Positions 11,704 to 24,660 are shown, counted from the first letter of the stretch. The stretch: DNA of 64,000 nucleotides from Chionis minor (GCA_013398295.1 VZSF01001064.1:335726-399725); one strand, 5' to 3'. The notes: generated from the sequence alone by a model not told the origin. Numbers and translations are program-made.

Positions 11704-14017
11704 TATAGCAGTGAGTTTGCTTTCATACAGATTTTACTTGGGCTCAGTGAAGTTACAGTACCATGGCAGGTCCCCACCCACCAGCAGGTAGCAGCGTACC
11801 TGTGTGAGACCTACTCTCTCATGTCCTCAAGTGTGAGTTCTGTCTTAAACTGCAATAAAAGAAGATTATATCATGTTGTGCAACCATCTAATTGGAGACA
11901 TCTCAGAAAACTCAAACAATCTCACGATTTAGAGTACTATCAAGCCTGACTCAGGTGAGGAAAGATAAATCTGGGATGCCGTGAACAGTGTCCTTTGCAT
12001 CAGGGTTTTTTCCAAGGTGTTCATGGTCCATCAGAATATGTATAAAGGAAGGAAGACTTTTATTCAGTAGTTTTAATTTGTGTTGGGGGAGCTCAGACTA
12101 ATACAGAATGATATTTTTAGATTGTTTTAACCAGTAGGAATAGTTAGTGCCTGGTGCCATTTACCTTAAGATTTACTGAGGTATTTTATCCACTTTAAGG
12201 AGAAGGTTCTTTGGTTAATGAGATCTGTGCTCTCTAATAAAATTTCAGGAAACCACTTTTATCTGTTTACTTGGAGCATGATTTTACTACTATTTTTTTA
12301 ACCAGTAGTCTTCTCCAAATTACTTTGAAGAAATATTAATTTATTTTTTTGTTGTGCTTTATGTAACCAATAATGAAAAATAAATGACAGACTGTATGAA
12401 AATGCATGAGAGTTTACACTGCCAGTGAACCATAAAATCAAATTAAAACACCATCTGATTAATTTTCTTAATTCTCTGCTATCAGACTAATAATGGAGAG
12501 TAAAATGGGCAGGCTCATGTTTAATTGGTAGTGTTGTATACTAACTAAGTAATGAGATATAGTAATTTTTTCTCAGGCAAGGTTGCATATGTAGAATATG
12601 TTATTAGTTAACACAAAACAGCTTATTAACACCCTTTGGGACACGTTTGGTCAATAATATATTCATTGAGGTATCAAATATTAATCTCTGTAAATTACAT
12701 TAAGTAGTAGAATAAAAATAAGTTGCTAACTTGCTGTGTTCTTCCATTATGGAAAAATAGTTCCTAACAACAAAATTGAAGGGAGTAGAAGATCTGAGGA
12801 TTTTGCTGTGCTCCTATGGTGTTATAACTCTAGTTTCTCAAAAATCATAGCAGTGTGTGTGAAGTTGGGTTGGGGTTTTTTTTCCCCTTGAAGATACTAA
12901 TTTTTGACTTTGTAGCTTTGTATTGCTAATTCCTGGAATTTTCTGATCATGAAAGAAGTGATTTGTCTTTTTTGAGTTGACATTATATTTTTCTGGGTTT
13001 TCTGTGCTTTAGTTTATATTTTCATGCTTTCTTTTAACCATCATAACTAGTAACTTCTTTAATGAAAAGCTTCTTGCCTGAGACCTGTGTCTCAAAATAT
13101 CTTGGGCTTTACTAGGAACACTAAATGTATGCCTTTGTGATATTGTGTTGGCATTTTTCTTTTTGTTCAAAGTATGGCTCCTGTCATCCCTCCCTACATT
13201 TATATCCAGTTATTACATTAAAATTACTAGTAAACTTGCGAACTATGTCACGGAGGCTGGGCAGTGGACAGATTCCTCACTCTAGACTTCCATATGGTTT
13301 TCAGTATGACTGGGAAAACTGAGGAGAAGGGGTAAAATATCCGTGAGGTATCTTGATTTTTTTTTTTTTTTCCCTTTCCTCCTTTTGCTGCTCTCAAGGG
13401 GAATATAGCTGTATGAGTGGAGACTGGGAGAGGGAGGAAATAGGTTTGAGACTGGACCAATGTGTCATTGTGTTAAATCCAGCCAGCCAGTGAGGTCATT
13501 GTTTTCATCTGAGTCATTTTAGAAGGAAAGCTCTTACATTATGGAAAACATTGCACATCTTTATTTCAGGCATGGAAACATCTAGCCAACCTTTCAGTGG
13601 TAGAGCTCTGCTGACTTCACTTGAGGTACTCCTGACTCCCAGTGGTGTAAGCAGGAGGGGAAATCAAATTCTTTTTCCTGATTTTTTTTTTAACACTTTG
13701 CCACTAACCCAAAGGGATTATTCTTTAGGCACATTTCCAGCCAAGATGAGGAAGGGATGAGGATGTTGAAGAGGGAGCTGGTAAATCTGTTGATCACACC
13801 CGTCAGCCCTGAACATAGTAAATCTGTCCAACCTGGAGCTGGCTGTAGTTACATTGGGGGAGAAAGTTCTTAAACACCAACTCATGTTGAGGCTAAATTA
13901 TGTTCCAATGTGCACAGGGAAAATCCTTGAGACTGCATTCTTGGATATTGATTAGATTTCATACTCGGGCTCCGCTAGGCTCAGTATCTGTGTAGTATGA
14001 TTTAATTGAGGGACTTG

Positions 14018-14130
14018 GGCAGTCTGCCTGGCTCTGCAATTGATTTGTGTGACCGTGAGCAAACCCTGTCATCTCTCTGCACTTGGGTTTTAATATATTT
14101 GGTCTGTAAGGTGGGCCTGATATTTGTAGC
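14018..14130 (+). mobile_element. MIR-like SINE fragment
   Basis: The order of words follows the MIR core: CAGTCTGCCTGGCTCTGCAA, then TTGTGTGACCGTGAGCAAA, then CATCTCTCTGCACTTGG, then GGTCTGTAAGGTGGG. The tRNA-derived 5' part is absent and the copy is strongly diverged, as expected of an element older than birds. Recognised from memory of the family, not by alignment. Confidence 0.65.
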
Positions 14131-17100
14131 ACTTTAAGGATCTTGTATAATACACTAATTATAACAGAATTTGTGTATCTTGTACAATATAACAGCATGG
14201 GGTGGAGATACTGATCATTCCACATAAGCTAATAGAAATATTAGGAGGTTTTGACTGAATGCAACAAATGCTGTTTTATCATTTAAAGTGTGAGAAAGCC
14301 ATTGCTAGTTGATACCTTTAGAGTAATTTATGAAAAATAGATTGCTGTATGACACAATATGTTGCAGCTGATGCACGGCCTGTGCTTACAGTGTTAGTAT
14401 GCGGCAAGTCCTATGTCTCCTTAAGATCTAGTCAACCACTTAGCTAAGGATTTAATATTTTTGCTCTTTAAAGTTTAAACTTTTTGAAACAAGAAAACTA
14501 CTCCGTGCTGGCACTGAAACGCCCAGTCTGAAAGAGAACCCAGAACATGCAGAGGGTGCACAGTGCAGTTGTCTAGAGGAAAATAAGGCTGGGAAATAGT
14601 CTGCAAACTGTATGAATGCACCAGATACTTGTAGGGGAGTTTGCACAGTGGTGGTGTTCACAATCTGTGATGTTTATTCCGTACATGGAATCTGTTCCTC
14701 TTAATTTTCTTCAATTTACTCATGAAAAGCACTGGAGGGGAGAACCCAAACAAAACCAAAACAAAACCCAACCCTGCAGCAAAGATGTTTAAGCTGTAAC
14801 ATCACTAAAAGTGCAACAATTTCAAGATAGGGGTAGTGTGAGTTTGACTTTATACTGGAGATGTTCCCTATACCTTTAGAGCAGTTTCTGGATCAACCTT
14901 ATTGCTGCAGAGCAGATGAAAGACAACCTTTCCCAGGAACCTGGGAGTATCCAGAGTAAAGTAGGAGCGTTGCTGTGATGTGTCACAGCATTAATGCCTG
15001 AGCTTCTCAGGAAGAATAATATATTTATCCGTACACCATGCCATCGCACCCCGTCGTTGGTGGGAAAATGGCTGAGATGGAGACCCTAGGAGTAGCACCT
15101 CAGAGCGGTGGGCTGAGGCAGAGGCAGGCTTTGAAGAAGGCCGTCCTCGTCGACTGAATAACAAACGTGCTTCCAAGTGACTTGCCTGCCATGGGATGGG
15201 AGCAGAGTGACCATGTGGGATCACCCTGCCTCAGCCCTTCTCAGGTGGCGTGCTCAGACCAAGCCACTGGTCTAGAACAGATGGAGGACAGGCACTGGCA
15301 GAGATGTCTACCTAGTGCGCCTCGGCCGACTGCCTTAAGGTGGGGTTAACTGCCCGCTGGTGATGTGCTGCTTTCTGCTTTGGTCATTGGGGACACACAG
15401 GTGGAGCAGCAGGGCTAAGGGGGCCCAAAAGTTGCACCTGCAACTCAAGCCACGTGTCTGTTGTCAGCTGGATCCTTCAGTGTCATAGATGTGTAGATCA
15501 ATAGTATCTCAGTGATGGCTGTGAAACATTTCTTGTGGTGGTGTCATTCGTGAATCCCTCACAATAATCATGTGGCTGTTCTCTCCCTGTTTCCCAAGTG
15601 CTGCCAAAGGCAGTGCCATACTATCATCCGCGTTTGATTAGTGAGGACAAAAGTAACCTGACTGTGATCGCTTGACTGTAGGTTGGACTTGGATCTCTAG
15701 TGTATAAAGCTGGAATTTGAATGAATATGAAACCGTAATTGAGCAGCTAATTGGGTCCTTATCCATGCCTTGTGGAGAAAGCTATGATCACAGTCCAGGC
15801 ACACTTCCAGTAGTAATTTTTGTCACACTGTAAATATATGGCCAGCTGTTCTCATTGTGATATTATGCTTTTGATGTCCATTTTTTATCAGAGTAGGGTA
15901 TATGAGAAAATGAAGTCATAAAAAGCTTTAATTACTCAAAATATGAATTTAAATTTTGTCTCACTTATCTTGAATGATCTAAAATGATTGAGACCCTTTT
16001 TTAGTTTCTCTGAAACGTTTACTGGTCCCCAGTTGTTGTCTAACCATGCTGTGATAAGAATACCAAAACAGTCTGGACATCTGTCTTCCTACCTGAGTGC
16101 TTCTGGCCTTGTTGTTCTCCTTGGAAGCTGTTGAAAATATTGGCACCACCTATTGGTGGAACAGTAAAACTATGAATTATGCTTATTTGCATACTAAGAA
16201 AGAAGAGTAAAATGGAGAAAAGAGTTTGAAATATATTCCAGATTGCAGGTAAAGATTTTTTTGAAACAGTACATTCCCTGTTTGATACGCATGTGTAGAA
16301 CATGTCCTTGATTTGAAACAAAAGACACCAACAAACAAAACCAAAAAAAACCCCTTAATCTAGGCTCTCTAAAATAATAGTACAGAGCAGATCTTCCTAG
16401 TTGTTCTGACTGGCCAGTACTTTTTTTTTTTTGCTGTGTTTAAAAGAAAAAAGAATGTACCCACCCTTACAAAACCAGTTTACAAGAGATAAAAGGTATT
16501 GGGACCTAAATTGTTTGCTTCTCAGTCTGAAATAACTGGAGCTAAGCTCTTTCTTTTCTTGTTCCCATTCTTTCATTGTAACAAATGTTATCACTTCTCT
16601 AAAATGAGCTGTTTTACTGTGGCAGCCTCAGTGCTTGGAAGATGGTCTCCTGATGGCAGCAGTTTAAGCTGCAGTGTCTTCTTCAAGAGGAGTTGCATTA
16701 GTCTCAAGTGTTTTGGGGGTGCCATGTGATGAATGGTTTCTGGTAGTTGGCTTTGGATGTGCTAGTCACTAATGTTTACATCAGTAGACAGAATAAAAAT
16801 TACTTGGTTGCATATCATGGGGCCTGTGTGATGATAGAGCTGGTCAAATTTTGAATTTGTTTGAAAAACAAACTGCTTGTCCTTTTCCCTGTGACCGACG
16901 AAATGGTGGTGGTTCCTGTTTAGTAGCTTTGCTTTTTGGGGAGGTAACTAATAGCAGAAGGGTGTTACTCACTGGGACTGGGTATGGAAATGCCATGTTT
17001 CACTGAAGATGTATTGCAGCACTGCCTCTGCTGTGGTCATGAATAGTTGAACAACTGGAATATGGAGCAGAGCAACAGCTGTGAAGCCTGAGGAACGCTT

Positions 17101-19840
17101 TGTTGCGATATATAGGTGTTCTTGGTATAGCTGCTTCTTCTAGCCCCAGTCCTCTATCCCACAAGTTGAAGAATGTCCTGAAAATGCTGTCTGTGGATGT
17201 CCCCAGAACGCGTTAGGTCATTTCCAGAGAATCCTCTGCTGAGGAGGCCCCGTTCTGTGAGCAGATGGTGTAAGCCTGCTGGAGAAAAGGCAGAGTTCAG
17301 AGGCAGAGCTGTGCATGCGAGACAAACCAGTCTGCTGTCATGCCAGTTAGCAGTCATATAACTCCAAGAGGAAACTAGAGATGAGCAGGAAGAAACCTTC
17401 CAGATGAGCTTAGAAATGGAGTAAAATCTTGGAGAGGGTTGTATGGAAAGAAGCTTGCCAGTAGTAAAGTGAGTGCCTGACAGGGTTCAGATGTGATGAA
17501 CAGTTTTACTGTTATGCAGTTTTTGGACAGAATAATTTTTCAGGAAAATGTACAACTGCAGGCAAAAAATATTTGGCTTGACATTTTTTTGTCATCAAGC
17601 TTAACATGTGAGAAGTCCACATTCATAGCCATTGAGATGTCAACATTTATAACAACAATAACAGCATTTAAACTTCTGCTGAACACATACTCAGATTTTT
17701 CTGCACTTTGAGAGTGTGTTGAGTTGCTTTTGGCTAGAAAAGCAAAAAGTAGACCATAAAATATTTGAAGCAAAAATAGCAGAAAATGCGTATAGAATGC
17801 TATGGCCCTTTTTTAGCCTTTATTAGCATAGGCAATAGAAGGATGGTCAGTGGAAATGCTGATGTGATTAAACTGCTAGCACTTGCAGGGTCACAGCCAA
17901 AGAAAAGCAAAGCATGAGGATAAATCTCATTATGTTTTGCCACACTGTTTTTACAGTTCAGCTCTTTGGCTAACAATAAAGTTAAGATTTTCTTCTTATT
18001 CCTGCACATCCTTTTCCTTAAATAAGCATAGATCAAAACTGCCTGTATGCTTCTGGCATTCTCATGCGAAAGTAGGCATGAGGGCTCACAAATAACTGAG
18101 AGCTGATTCTGGGGCTGGAATGTGTTTGCTTACTGTCTGTGTGGGTGGCAAAGTGCCCATAAATGTTTTAGCACAGTCTAGCTTGCTCTTGGTTTCAGTA
18201 CAAGATTGACCACTCATCTGTCAGTCCAGCAGTGGCAAACAGATTTGATGTTCAAAAGTAAAAAAAAACGCTTTTGGAAGTACTTGCTACTTGGCAATCG
18301 AACGGCAAGTCGCTGTTGAATATGACCGAGTTGTGAGGTGAACAACTTTAAAAAGAGTTCAACACCAGGAGAAGACGCTGGGTGCTACTGGTGGATGTCC
18401 TGGCAATGCAATGTGGTGGCTTTTCTCAGTTTTAAAGCTTTGCTGTAGTGAGTGGTGGAAGTTCCTTTTGTAGTGATCAACCACGTTTGTCTTACAAAAG
18501 GTATAATTACAATTTTTTTCTTCTTGCAGTGTATTTCAAAGGCTAGTAGATGTTTTGTTTGGTTCCGTGTTCTGTAGTTCAACTTTGTCTGTAAAATGCC
18601 CTGACTCTTAGCATTGTGGGCTGCTGCGCTTGTGTAGTGCATCTGTGAGGCACAGCTGAGCCAGCCAAGCCTGTGCTGCGCTGGTGACACGACTGCTTTA
18701 GTTTGGTGTCCGTGGGTATAGACCTCCCTGCCTCCGGCAACGTCGCACACGGACACTGGTAGAGGCTTGTGTGTGTTGTGTGTGGCGTACAAAATACTGA
18801 GAAGTAAAGCTTTTGGGGAAGGGATATGGCAGTGTCCGTAACTGGCAAGAGAGCAAAACGTGGCTAGTCACCGGAGATGCTGTTGACACTTTCAGCCCCT
18901 GTTTTAGTTGTGTGCTACATGCAAGTCACTACAGGGAAAAAAAATAATCTTTTCTGTTTCTAATGTAGTAGAGAACTTAAATGATTCTTACAGGAGCTGT
19001 GTGTGTGCATGCAGGAGGGTGGTGAGGTAGTCTCAAGTCTTCCGTATAGCAAGCCCCCAGGCCTTACTCACCATTAATTTACCTGTAAAAGAGTCTAATG
19101 ACCTAAACTAGCATTTCTGGAAGTAGTGCTATATTTCAGCCTTGTTCCGTAACGACTTGCGTACGCTGGGACTTGCCGGGTTTCCAGATATCTTCCTTCT
19201 CAAATCCTACCCAGCTTTTTCTTTAAGCATTACAACAATGAGAAAAATGCAAATATAAACTTTGAGCTCTTTGTTTGTAAAAGAAGCCATTTGTGGGACA
19301 GGAGTGAATCTTTCCCGCTCTGGCTTTCAGGGAGCAGTAGTTTGAACAGGAAGTGCTGTAATATGTGGAATATGACTCTGAAACGTTTTAGTGAGAGATG
19401 TTGTGAGGTTTTTTTCTTGTCAGCTTGATGCTGCTCAGATCTAGAGCAATGGGTAGAAAGAGACTAAGCCAAGGGCACAAAAGATAGTCAAAAAATGCAA
19501 GCTAAATATACTTACAGCTCACTTCTCCGTGAGTGAAAAATGCATCTGCCTGGATCCACAAATTAATATCAGTGGAGGATGTTTTAAAAAAAAAAAAAAA
19601 AATCTAAGGAATTTAAGATCTTAAGGAATGCTTGCAATGAGAAATGCCATTGCTGTTTGTTAATTATAGGCCTATCTTTTGTTAAGTTGATGAGAATTCC
19701 CCCCCTCCCCAAATTTCAACATCACGCAGACCTATGGATGCAGTACCTGTTTGATGCCGTCACTCTACCTTTTCCTTGTAAATGACCACTTGACATGGAA
19801 TGGCTTGAAAATACTCATGGTTTATTTGTTTTCTTCACAG

Positions 19841-19929
19841 GCTGGAATGGTGTTAAGGTGTGGATACTTCTGGTTTGGCTTGTTTCTCGTGCCCACTGCG
19901 TGCCTTCTTAAAGACGTGGCATGGACAGC
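19841..19929 (+). CDS. ATP8A2: ATP8A2 coding exon: last transmembrane segment (TM10)
   Basis: This 89-nt exon starts at phase 0 after a pyrimidine-rich acceptor (TTCTTCACAG) and ends in the donor GC|GTAAGTA. It encodes 29 residues plus two bases of an alanine codon. The core [18 protein letters not shown] is the tenth membrane helix of class-1 P4-ATPases and its cytosolic exit. The preceding residues AGMVLRCGY take the place of the short lumenal stretch before TM10, which varies within the family. Mammalian ATP8A2, as I recall it, has Glu where this copy has Lys just before DVAW, so the K may be a lineage difference. The reading frame continues exactly into the exon at 26544: GC joins A to give Ala, followed by AKHT. 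The ATG inside the exon is not a translation start. Confidence 0.95.
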
Positions 19930-20578
19930 GTAAGTACTGGACCAATTCTCTCAGTGTTATAGGAATTATTCTGTGTGCACATGTTGTCTAGTCCAGTATT
20001 GTTCTGTAAAAAAACTACGAACCCTTTAAGTGAATGCAAAATTATGATACTCATTTGGAAGACCTCTGAGCAAAGTGAAATGGGAGTCGTTTCTCACCTG
20101 CTAATGCAACCAGAAATGAAAGAGAATGAATAGTTAGTCCTAAATCTGAAGGAGGCAGCCTGAGTAATGAAGGTGTGTCACCTTATCATTATTTATGTTG
20201 TGTACCCTTTAGTTAAAGGCAAATTTAAATCAGATATCAGAGATTTCCTGCTCCTAAAAAGGAGCAAATAGTTTGTTCAGTTCGACTAAGGTTCGGTGGA
20301 AAGTAAAAAATGTGGGACTCTAATCCATACCAGAAAGCTCCCAGTTCTTTGTCAACTGCTTTTTAGGTTCTCTTTCAACAGTGGATCTTCCAAAACAACT
20401 GGGAGAATAGCAATACTCTTCTCTCTATGGTTGAAGTAAAGTCTTAATGATTCCTTCCGTGCCCAGACAGGAGGAACAACCCTTGTGAAATACAATCTTG
20501 TGTACTCTCCTTCTCTTAAAACTGTGTGGTTTTGAAGCGTTGCGGAAAGAAAAGGCAAGAACTTTGATTTAAAGGGAC

Positions 20579-21105
20579 TGCTGTGGTTTAACCCCAGCTG
20601 GCAACTGGGACTATGCAGCTGCCTTCTCGCTTCTCCTCCTCCTCTCCAGAAGGGTAGGGAGAAAAGGAGGGGAAAGGGGGGAAAAATCCAAACAACAAAA
20701 AATCGTGGGTTGAGATAAAGGCAGTTTAAAAGAACGATAATGGAAAAGGAAAATAACAATAATAATAACGGTAGAAGAATATACAAAATAAAGTAATACA
20801 ACACAAGTCGTTCTCACCACCCAGTGACTGATTGCCCAGCCTTTCCAGACCAGTGATCCCTTGCCTCAGCCAACTCCCGTTTATATACTGAGCATGACGT
20901 CTATGGTATGGAATATTCCACTGGCCAGCTTGTTCTGTCTATGCTCCCTCTTAGCTTCTATGGGAAGCTGGAAAGTCCTTGACTAATATAAAACATAACC
21001 TGGCAACAACTAAAACACTGTGTATATCAGCATATATCTCCCCAAACCCAAAACACAGCAGCTGCTAGAAAGAAAATTAACTCTATCCCAGCTGAAACCA
21101 GGACA
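20579..21105 (-). mobile_element. Solo LTR of an avian endogenous retrovirus family
   Basis: The 527-bp unit begins TGCTGTGGTTTAACCCCAGC on the plus strand and ends AACCAGGACA. These are the ends of an LTR family that I know from many bird genomes; the exact database name is not certain. On the minus strand it has a TATA box GTATATAAAC (20879-20888), a CRE-like TGACGT (plus-strand position 20895-20900), and a TTTAAACTGCC region where related copies carry the poly(A) signal, so transcription would run on the minus strand, against ATP8A2. There is no internal viral sequence on either side, so this is a recombined solo LTR. I could not find a clear target-site duplication (GGGAC before, GAGAA after). 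The 150-codon open frame at 20352-20804 is not a viral gene. Confidence 0.88.
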
Positions 21106-21460
21106 GAGAAGCAACTTACCTTCTCTACCATGGCAATTTGAAATGCAGAAGTATTGTTTTCATTTAGAATTTTTGGTATTTTGTTCAGCTTGCTTTTAAG
21201 CGTCTTAAGCACTAAAGCTTTCATCCTTTCCATTAGAAAGCTATGTTACAACCAAGAAGGTTTTATTACATGGATAGGTAATAACCTCCTGCAAGGAGAA
21301 CCCAGGGCATTCCAACTATGGGGCAAAAAGGCAGATCCTAGCTGGAGTGCAAAGAGAATATAGGTTAGCTTGTCACTTGTCACAAAGACTTGAAGTGAAA
21401 GCGTCGTAACACCTAACACTGCTCCAGGAATGAGCTGTCAGTCAGCCAAGGAAGGCTCTT

Positions 21461-21545
21461 AGAATCATAGAATCATTTAAGGTGGGAAAAGACCTCTAAG
21501 ACCATTAAGTCCATCCGTAAACCTAGTGCTGCCAAGTCCACCGAT
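21461..21545 (-). mobile_element. CR1 LINE 3' end (minus strand)
   Basis: AGAATCATAGAATCATTTAA followed by GGTGGGAAAAGACCTCTAAG and, further on, AGTGCTGCCAAGTCCACC is the reverse complement of the avian CR1 3' end. The 85-bp copy is heavily 5' truncated, lies 355 bases from the solo LTR and carries no coding sequence. Confidence 0.88.
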
Positions 21546-22069
21546 CTTCTTTACAGAGAAATGCAGAAAATACTGAAAAAAGCTGAAAGTTTCCTAAACA
21601 CAGGCTCATTTCAAACACTGGCTTAAAAGAATAAATTGTCATATGCATGCTAAAAATCTTTCTTTTTTCTTATGGGCTTGATAGCACAGCTAAATTAAAC
21701 TGGTAGTAGGCAAATCTACCAATCAGTAAGTACTACTTAAATCTTTTTCCTGTTTTCTTCCCCAGCTTAATTTTCACGAGCTATACTGCTAAAATTAAAA
21801 CTAGGTATCATAATGTAAAATTTCTGTTCAGGCCAAACTATGATTTAATAGTCTAGCACACTAGAGGGGGTTTTGTTACACTCATTAAATTTCTCCAATT
21901 GAAAATTATTTTAAAATTCTAAAGCTGAAGCCAGAATGTTTAAATTTAGATAGTTAGCTGTGTCTATGACCTGCTTTTTAAAGCCCTAAAAAAAATAATC
22001 TTAGACTTCATTTAGCATAACAGGCCGTGCTCCTGTGTCAGGCATTATTTAAAATTACCTGCTTAGAAG

Positions 22070-22135
22070 TCAGTGGGACTACTTTTGTGATTAAAGCTAA
22101 ATAGGAGCTGAACTGCTTGCAGCATCAGGGATCAA
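22070..22135 (+). repeat. Old amniote interspersed repeat (short fragment)
   Basis: GAAGTCAGTGGGACTACTTT followed by GATTAAAGCTAAA and GCAGCATCAGGG matches a short repeat motif widespread in turtle, crocodilian and bird DNA (the 'AAGTCAATGGGACTA' type). I cannot assign a database family name. Confidence 0.55.
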
Positions 22136-23130
22136 ATATATATTTAGGTGTGCAAGATTATGCATTAGTTTTTGAAATGTTTTTGTGATAGTTGAGTGTC
22201 CTGAAGTTGTCCTCTATTCTTATCAATTCTTGGCATAAACGAATCAAGAATTGTAAAACAGGCCAGACCAAGCGGGCTCATCCTCAGCTATTACTCATTT
22301 AAAACTCTGTTACTGACTCAGCCTGTTCTTTAATATTTCTTAGAGAAATCTCAGCAGCATAATCCTTTCAGTGGTTCAGACCAAGAATGTACAGAGATTG
22401 TGAGGCTCTCAAGGCAAAAGTAGGGATATACTAGATATTTTTCCCAACAGATTTTAAGCAGGAGACTCCTATCAACGTTAAGCAAAAAATCTGTTCTCAG
22501 AGCAGGACTACCTTTTTTTTGTTTTTTTTTTTTACCCATCACTGAAAAATTAACACCATTAACATTTTAACTAGGATAAATGAAATGACACAGCTATCAG
22601 TACTGCCATATGGAAGGAGTAAAGATCTGTTTCCTTTCCAAGAGGCTTGCCATTCAAAACTTGAGCCCAAGGCCTCTGGAAATCAGCCGGCAGATTTCCA
22701 CAGCAGTGGTTACACCATTTTGCTGTCTGTAATTCAGCAGAATCTGGTTTTGGCCATAAAATTGCAGCAGCCCTGACTTCTCATGGTCATGGAATTCATC
22801 CCTTCCAGTTTCTTTTGGACATGAAGCATATGTCCGCAGAAAGAGCATCCGTGCGACCCAAAAGGTACATGTCTAATTTCAGTACAAAACACTGCCAGAA
22901 AACTATAAATTTGGTATGGGGTTTTTGTCTGGAAGAAGGTTAAAAGGGATAGGAAAGTGTGTTTCAAACCCATACAAATATTTGTTTCTAAACTGCTGTG
23001 CTGCATCTGCTATTAAACCTTGTAATGCTGGAAGCAAGAGCTGGTTTTACGTGTTCCCTTTGTCACACAGGCTAGAGTTGTCAGCATACCTCTTATCTCC
23101 CATGTTCTCTGCAGCTCCAGGCTTTTTTTT

Positions 23131-23183
23131 TTCTCTTTTTAAAGGAATCAAGGAAATGTGGAAAATTCTCTTTAAAAAGAGAA
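23131..23183. repeat. 14-bp perfect inverted repeat, hairpin with 25-base loop
   Basis: TTCTCTTTTTAAAG (23131-23144) and CTTTAAAAAGAGAA (23170-23183) are exact reverse complements. In RNA of either strand they would form a stem; in the ATP8A2 sense pre-mRNA a few further U-G and U-A pairs extend the outside. Confidence 0.85.
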
Positions 23184-24596
23184 GGAAGCTTATTATTAAT
23201 ACTTGGCTGCAATACTGCGTTGTTAACTTTGATCTACTACCCTGAATTCAGTGGCTTGGTTTGGATTTGGTTTTTGCCTTATAAAAGTCCCAGTTGTGCT
23301 ACCATTGAAATGATCAGAGCTTTATAAGGTGAGTGCTTCCTCACAGTTGGCATGTCACTTGAGTACATGTCACTGGTGCTAGGAAGTCTCAAAATAGCTG
23401 AGCCACAAAGCTATGTGGGAATCATAAAAAAAACAGAGTGCTTTCCAGAAAAATTAGGCAAGAGGGCAAGAATTTATTAATAACTCCTGTCTCAATACTT
23501 AATGTTACAGTGAAAAATTTCCTGAACCTTCTAATCATTACCAAAATCTTCATGTATTTTTTTTTTTCACTGTGGAGGGAGAAGCATGTTGCACTTGCCA
23601 GCTCCGCAGTGTAAATAAGAGAGAGGCAAGGTGTGAGGGGCTCTTCCCATCCTCGCACACGCTTGCAGATCCTGGAGTGCAAGACTCCTAAAATGGTGTT
23701 GAGGATAATGAGTCAGAGTAGAGGTGTCATCGTGTTTGAAAAAAGTTTATTAACCACGCTTCTCCCTGGCAGATTCTGGCTTCCCAAACCCCCTAAATAC
23801 CTTCCTAGGGCAGTGAGGTGAAGCTGAGCACTTGCCTGGCTTGGAAGGGGAAGGGCTACCCAAAATACAAAGATAACGCTTTGCCTGTTCTTACAGTCCA
23901 TGATCTTAATATCCCAGTGTGTGAGGAAAAAGTGAGTTTGCCTTCATGTAACACATCAGATTTTAGCTGAACAGTAACATCAAACACAAGATCTCATAGT
24001 TTATTGAGGACTCATCGTTCATCTAGGGCCACTTGTAAAGTACAAAGTAAAAGCGAAGATGTTCTACCTGTGGTTTTGTGTATCAAAAGTTATTAATGTG
24101 AAAAAGATCATGGAGTACCCAGTCCTGTTGCCAGCAGTCCCTGACTTTAATGGGAGCAACCCCAGACTCTGAGGCAATTATAGTATCGTATTTTAGGATT
24201 TGATTTTGGAGAAACATGTGGACAGGTTAGCTCAGGCCCTTTTTATAAATACTTAATTACTGACTTTTCCATGGATTCCCTTACTTCCAAGTGAAGGAGT
24301 GACTCAATGCATAACAATTACCTGAGAGTTTATTGTTGCTTCATGGATACCCAGCTGTAGCAGAGCCCATGTTTCATCATTTCACACTACTTACAAAATA
24401 CTTCAGTACCCCCAACTTCAGGACAACAGTATTTTGTGGATATTGTGAAATATCAGTGCAATGCCTCCTTGTGCTGTGCTGCACTAATTGGAATTTGTTG
24501 CTCAGTCTCTATTTTGTTGAATTTCGAATTCAGTGTTCACTCTAAGGGAGAAGAAAAACATCTCTCATCCCTTATGGTGTGTGAAAGGTAAACATG

Positions 24597-24660
24597 TAAC
24601 CTTGGGAGAGATTGAATAACTTGCAGATTTCTGTGTTCTTGTCTGTGAAAAAACAAGTTA
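24597..24660 (+). mobile_element. Possible MIR core fragment
   Basis: AACCTTGGGAGAGATTG followed by TTCTGTGTTCTTGTCTGTGA resembles the central MIR segment, but only about 60 bases are comparable and the match is weak. Confidence 0.3.

Larger units (their letters stand above)
1..19840 (+). other. ATP8A2: Intron of ATP8A2 (3' part; its donor lies outside the window)
   Basis: No upstream flippase exon was found here; in particular I looked for the segment that precedes TM10 in the family. The ORFs present are short, overlap on both strands and match nothing I know. Identifiable contents are listed separately: a G-quadruplex motif (3088), a small hairpin (5717), an ancient CR1 (6055-7135), a tandem duplication (7156), a CpG island (8415-8725), an A/C-rich tract (11633) and a MIR-like SINE (14018). 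Between these, 1-6054, 8726-14017 and 14131-19840 are ordinary AT-leaning intron with homopolymer runs, for example T runs near 2004 and 13358 and an A run near 19585. The intron ends with the acceptor TTCTTCACAG at 19831-19840. Confidence 0.85.

Noticed and set aside
11568..11777. Phe- and Leu-rich minus-strand frame resembling membrane segments
   Set aside because: It is the reverse of an A/C-rich low-complexity tract, not a membrane protein.
14971..14990. 8-bp inverted repeat with 4-base loop (TGCTGTGA / TCACAGCA)
   Set aside because: Short hairpins of this size are expected many times in 64 kb by chance.
20352..20804. 150-codon minus-strand frame starting in the LTR
   Set aside because: It runs out of the solo LTR into flanking intron; LTRs of this kind do not encode proteins and the Phe/Leu-rich start comes from T-rich LTR sequence.
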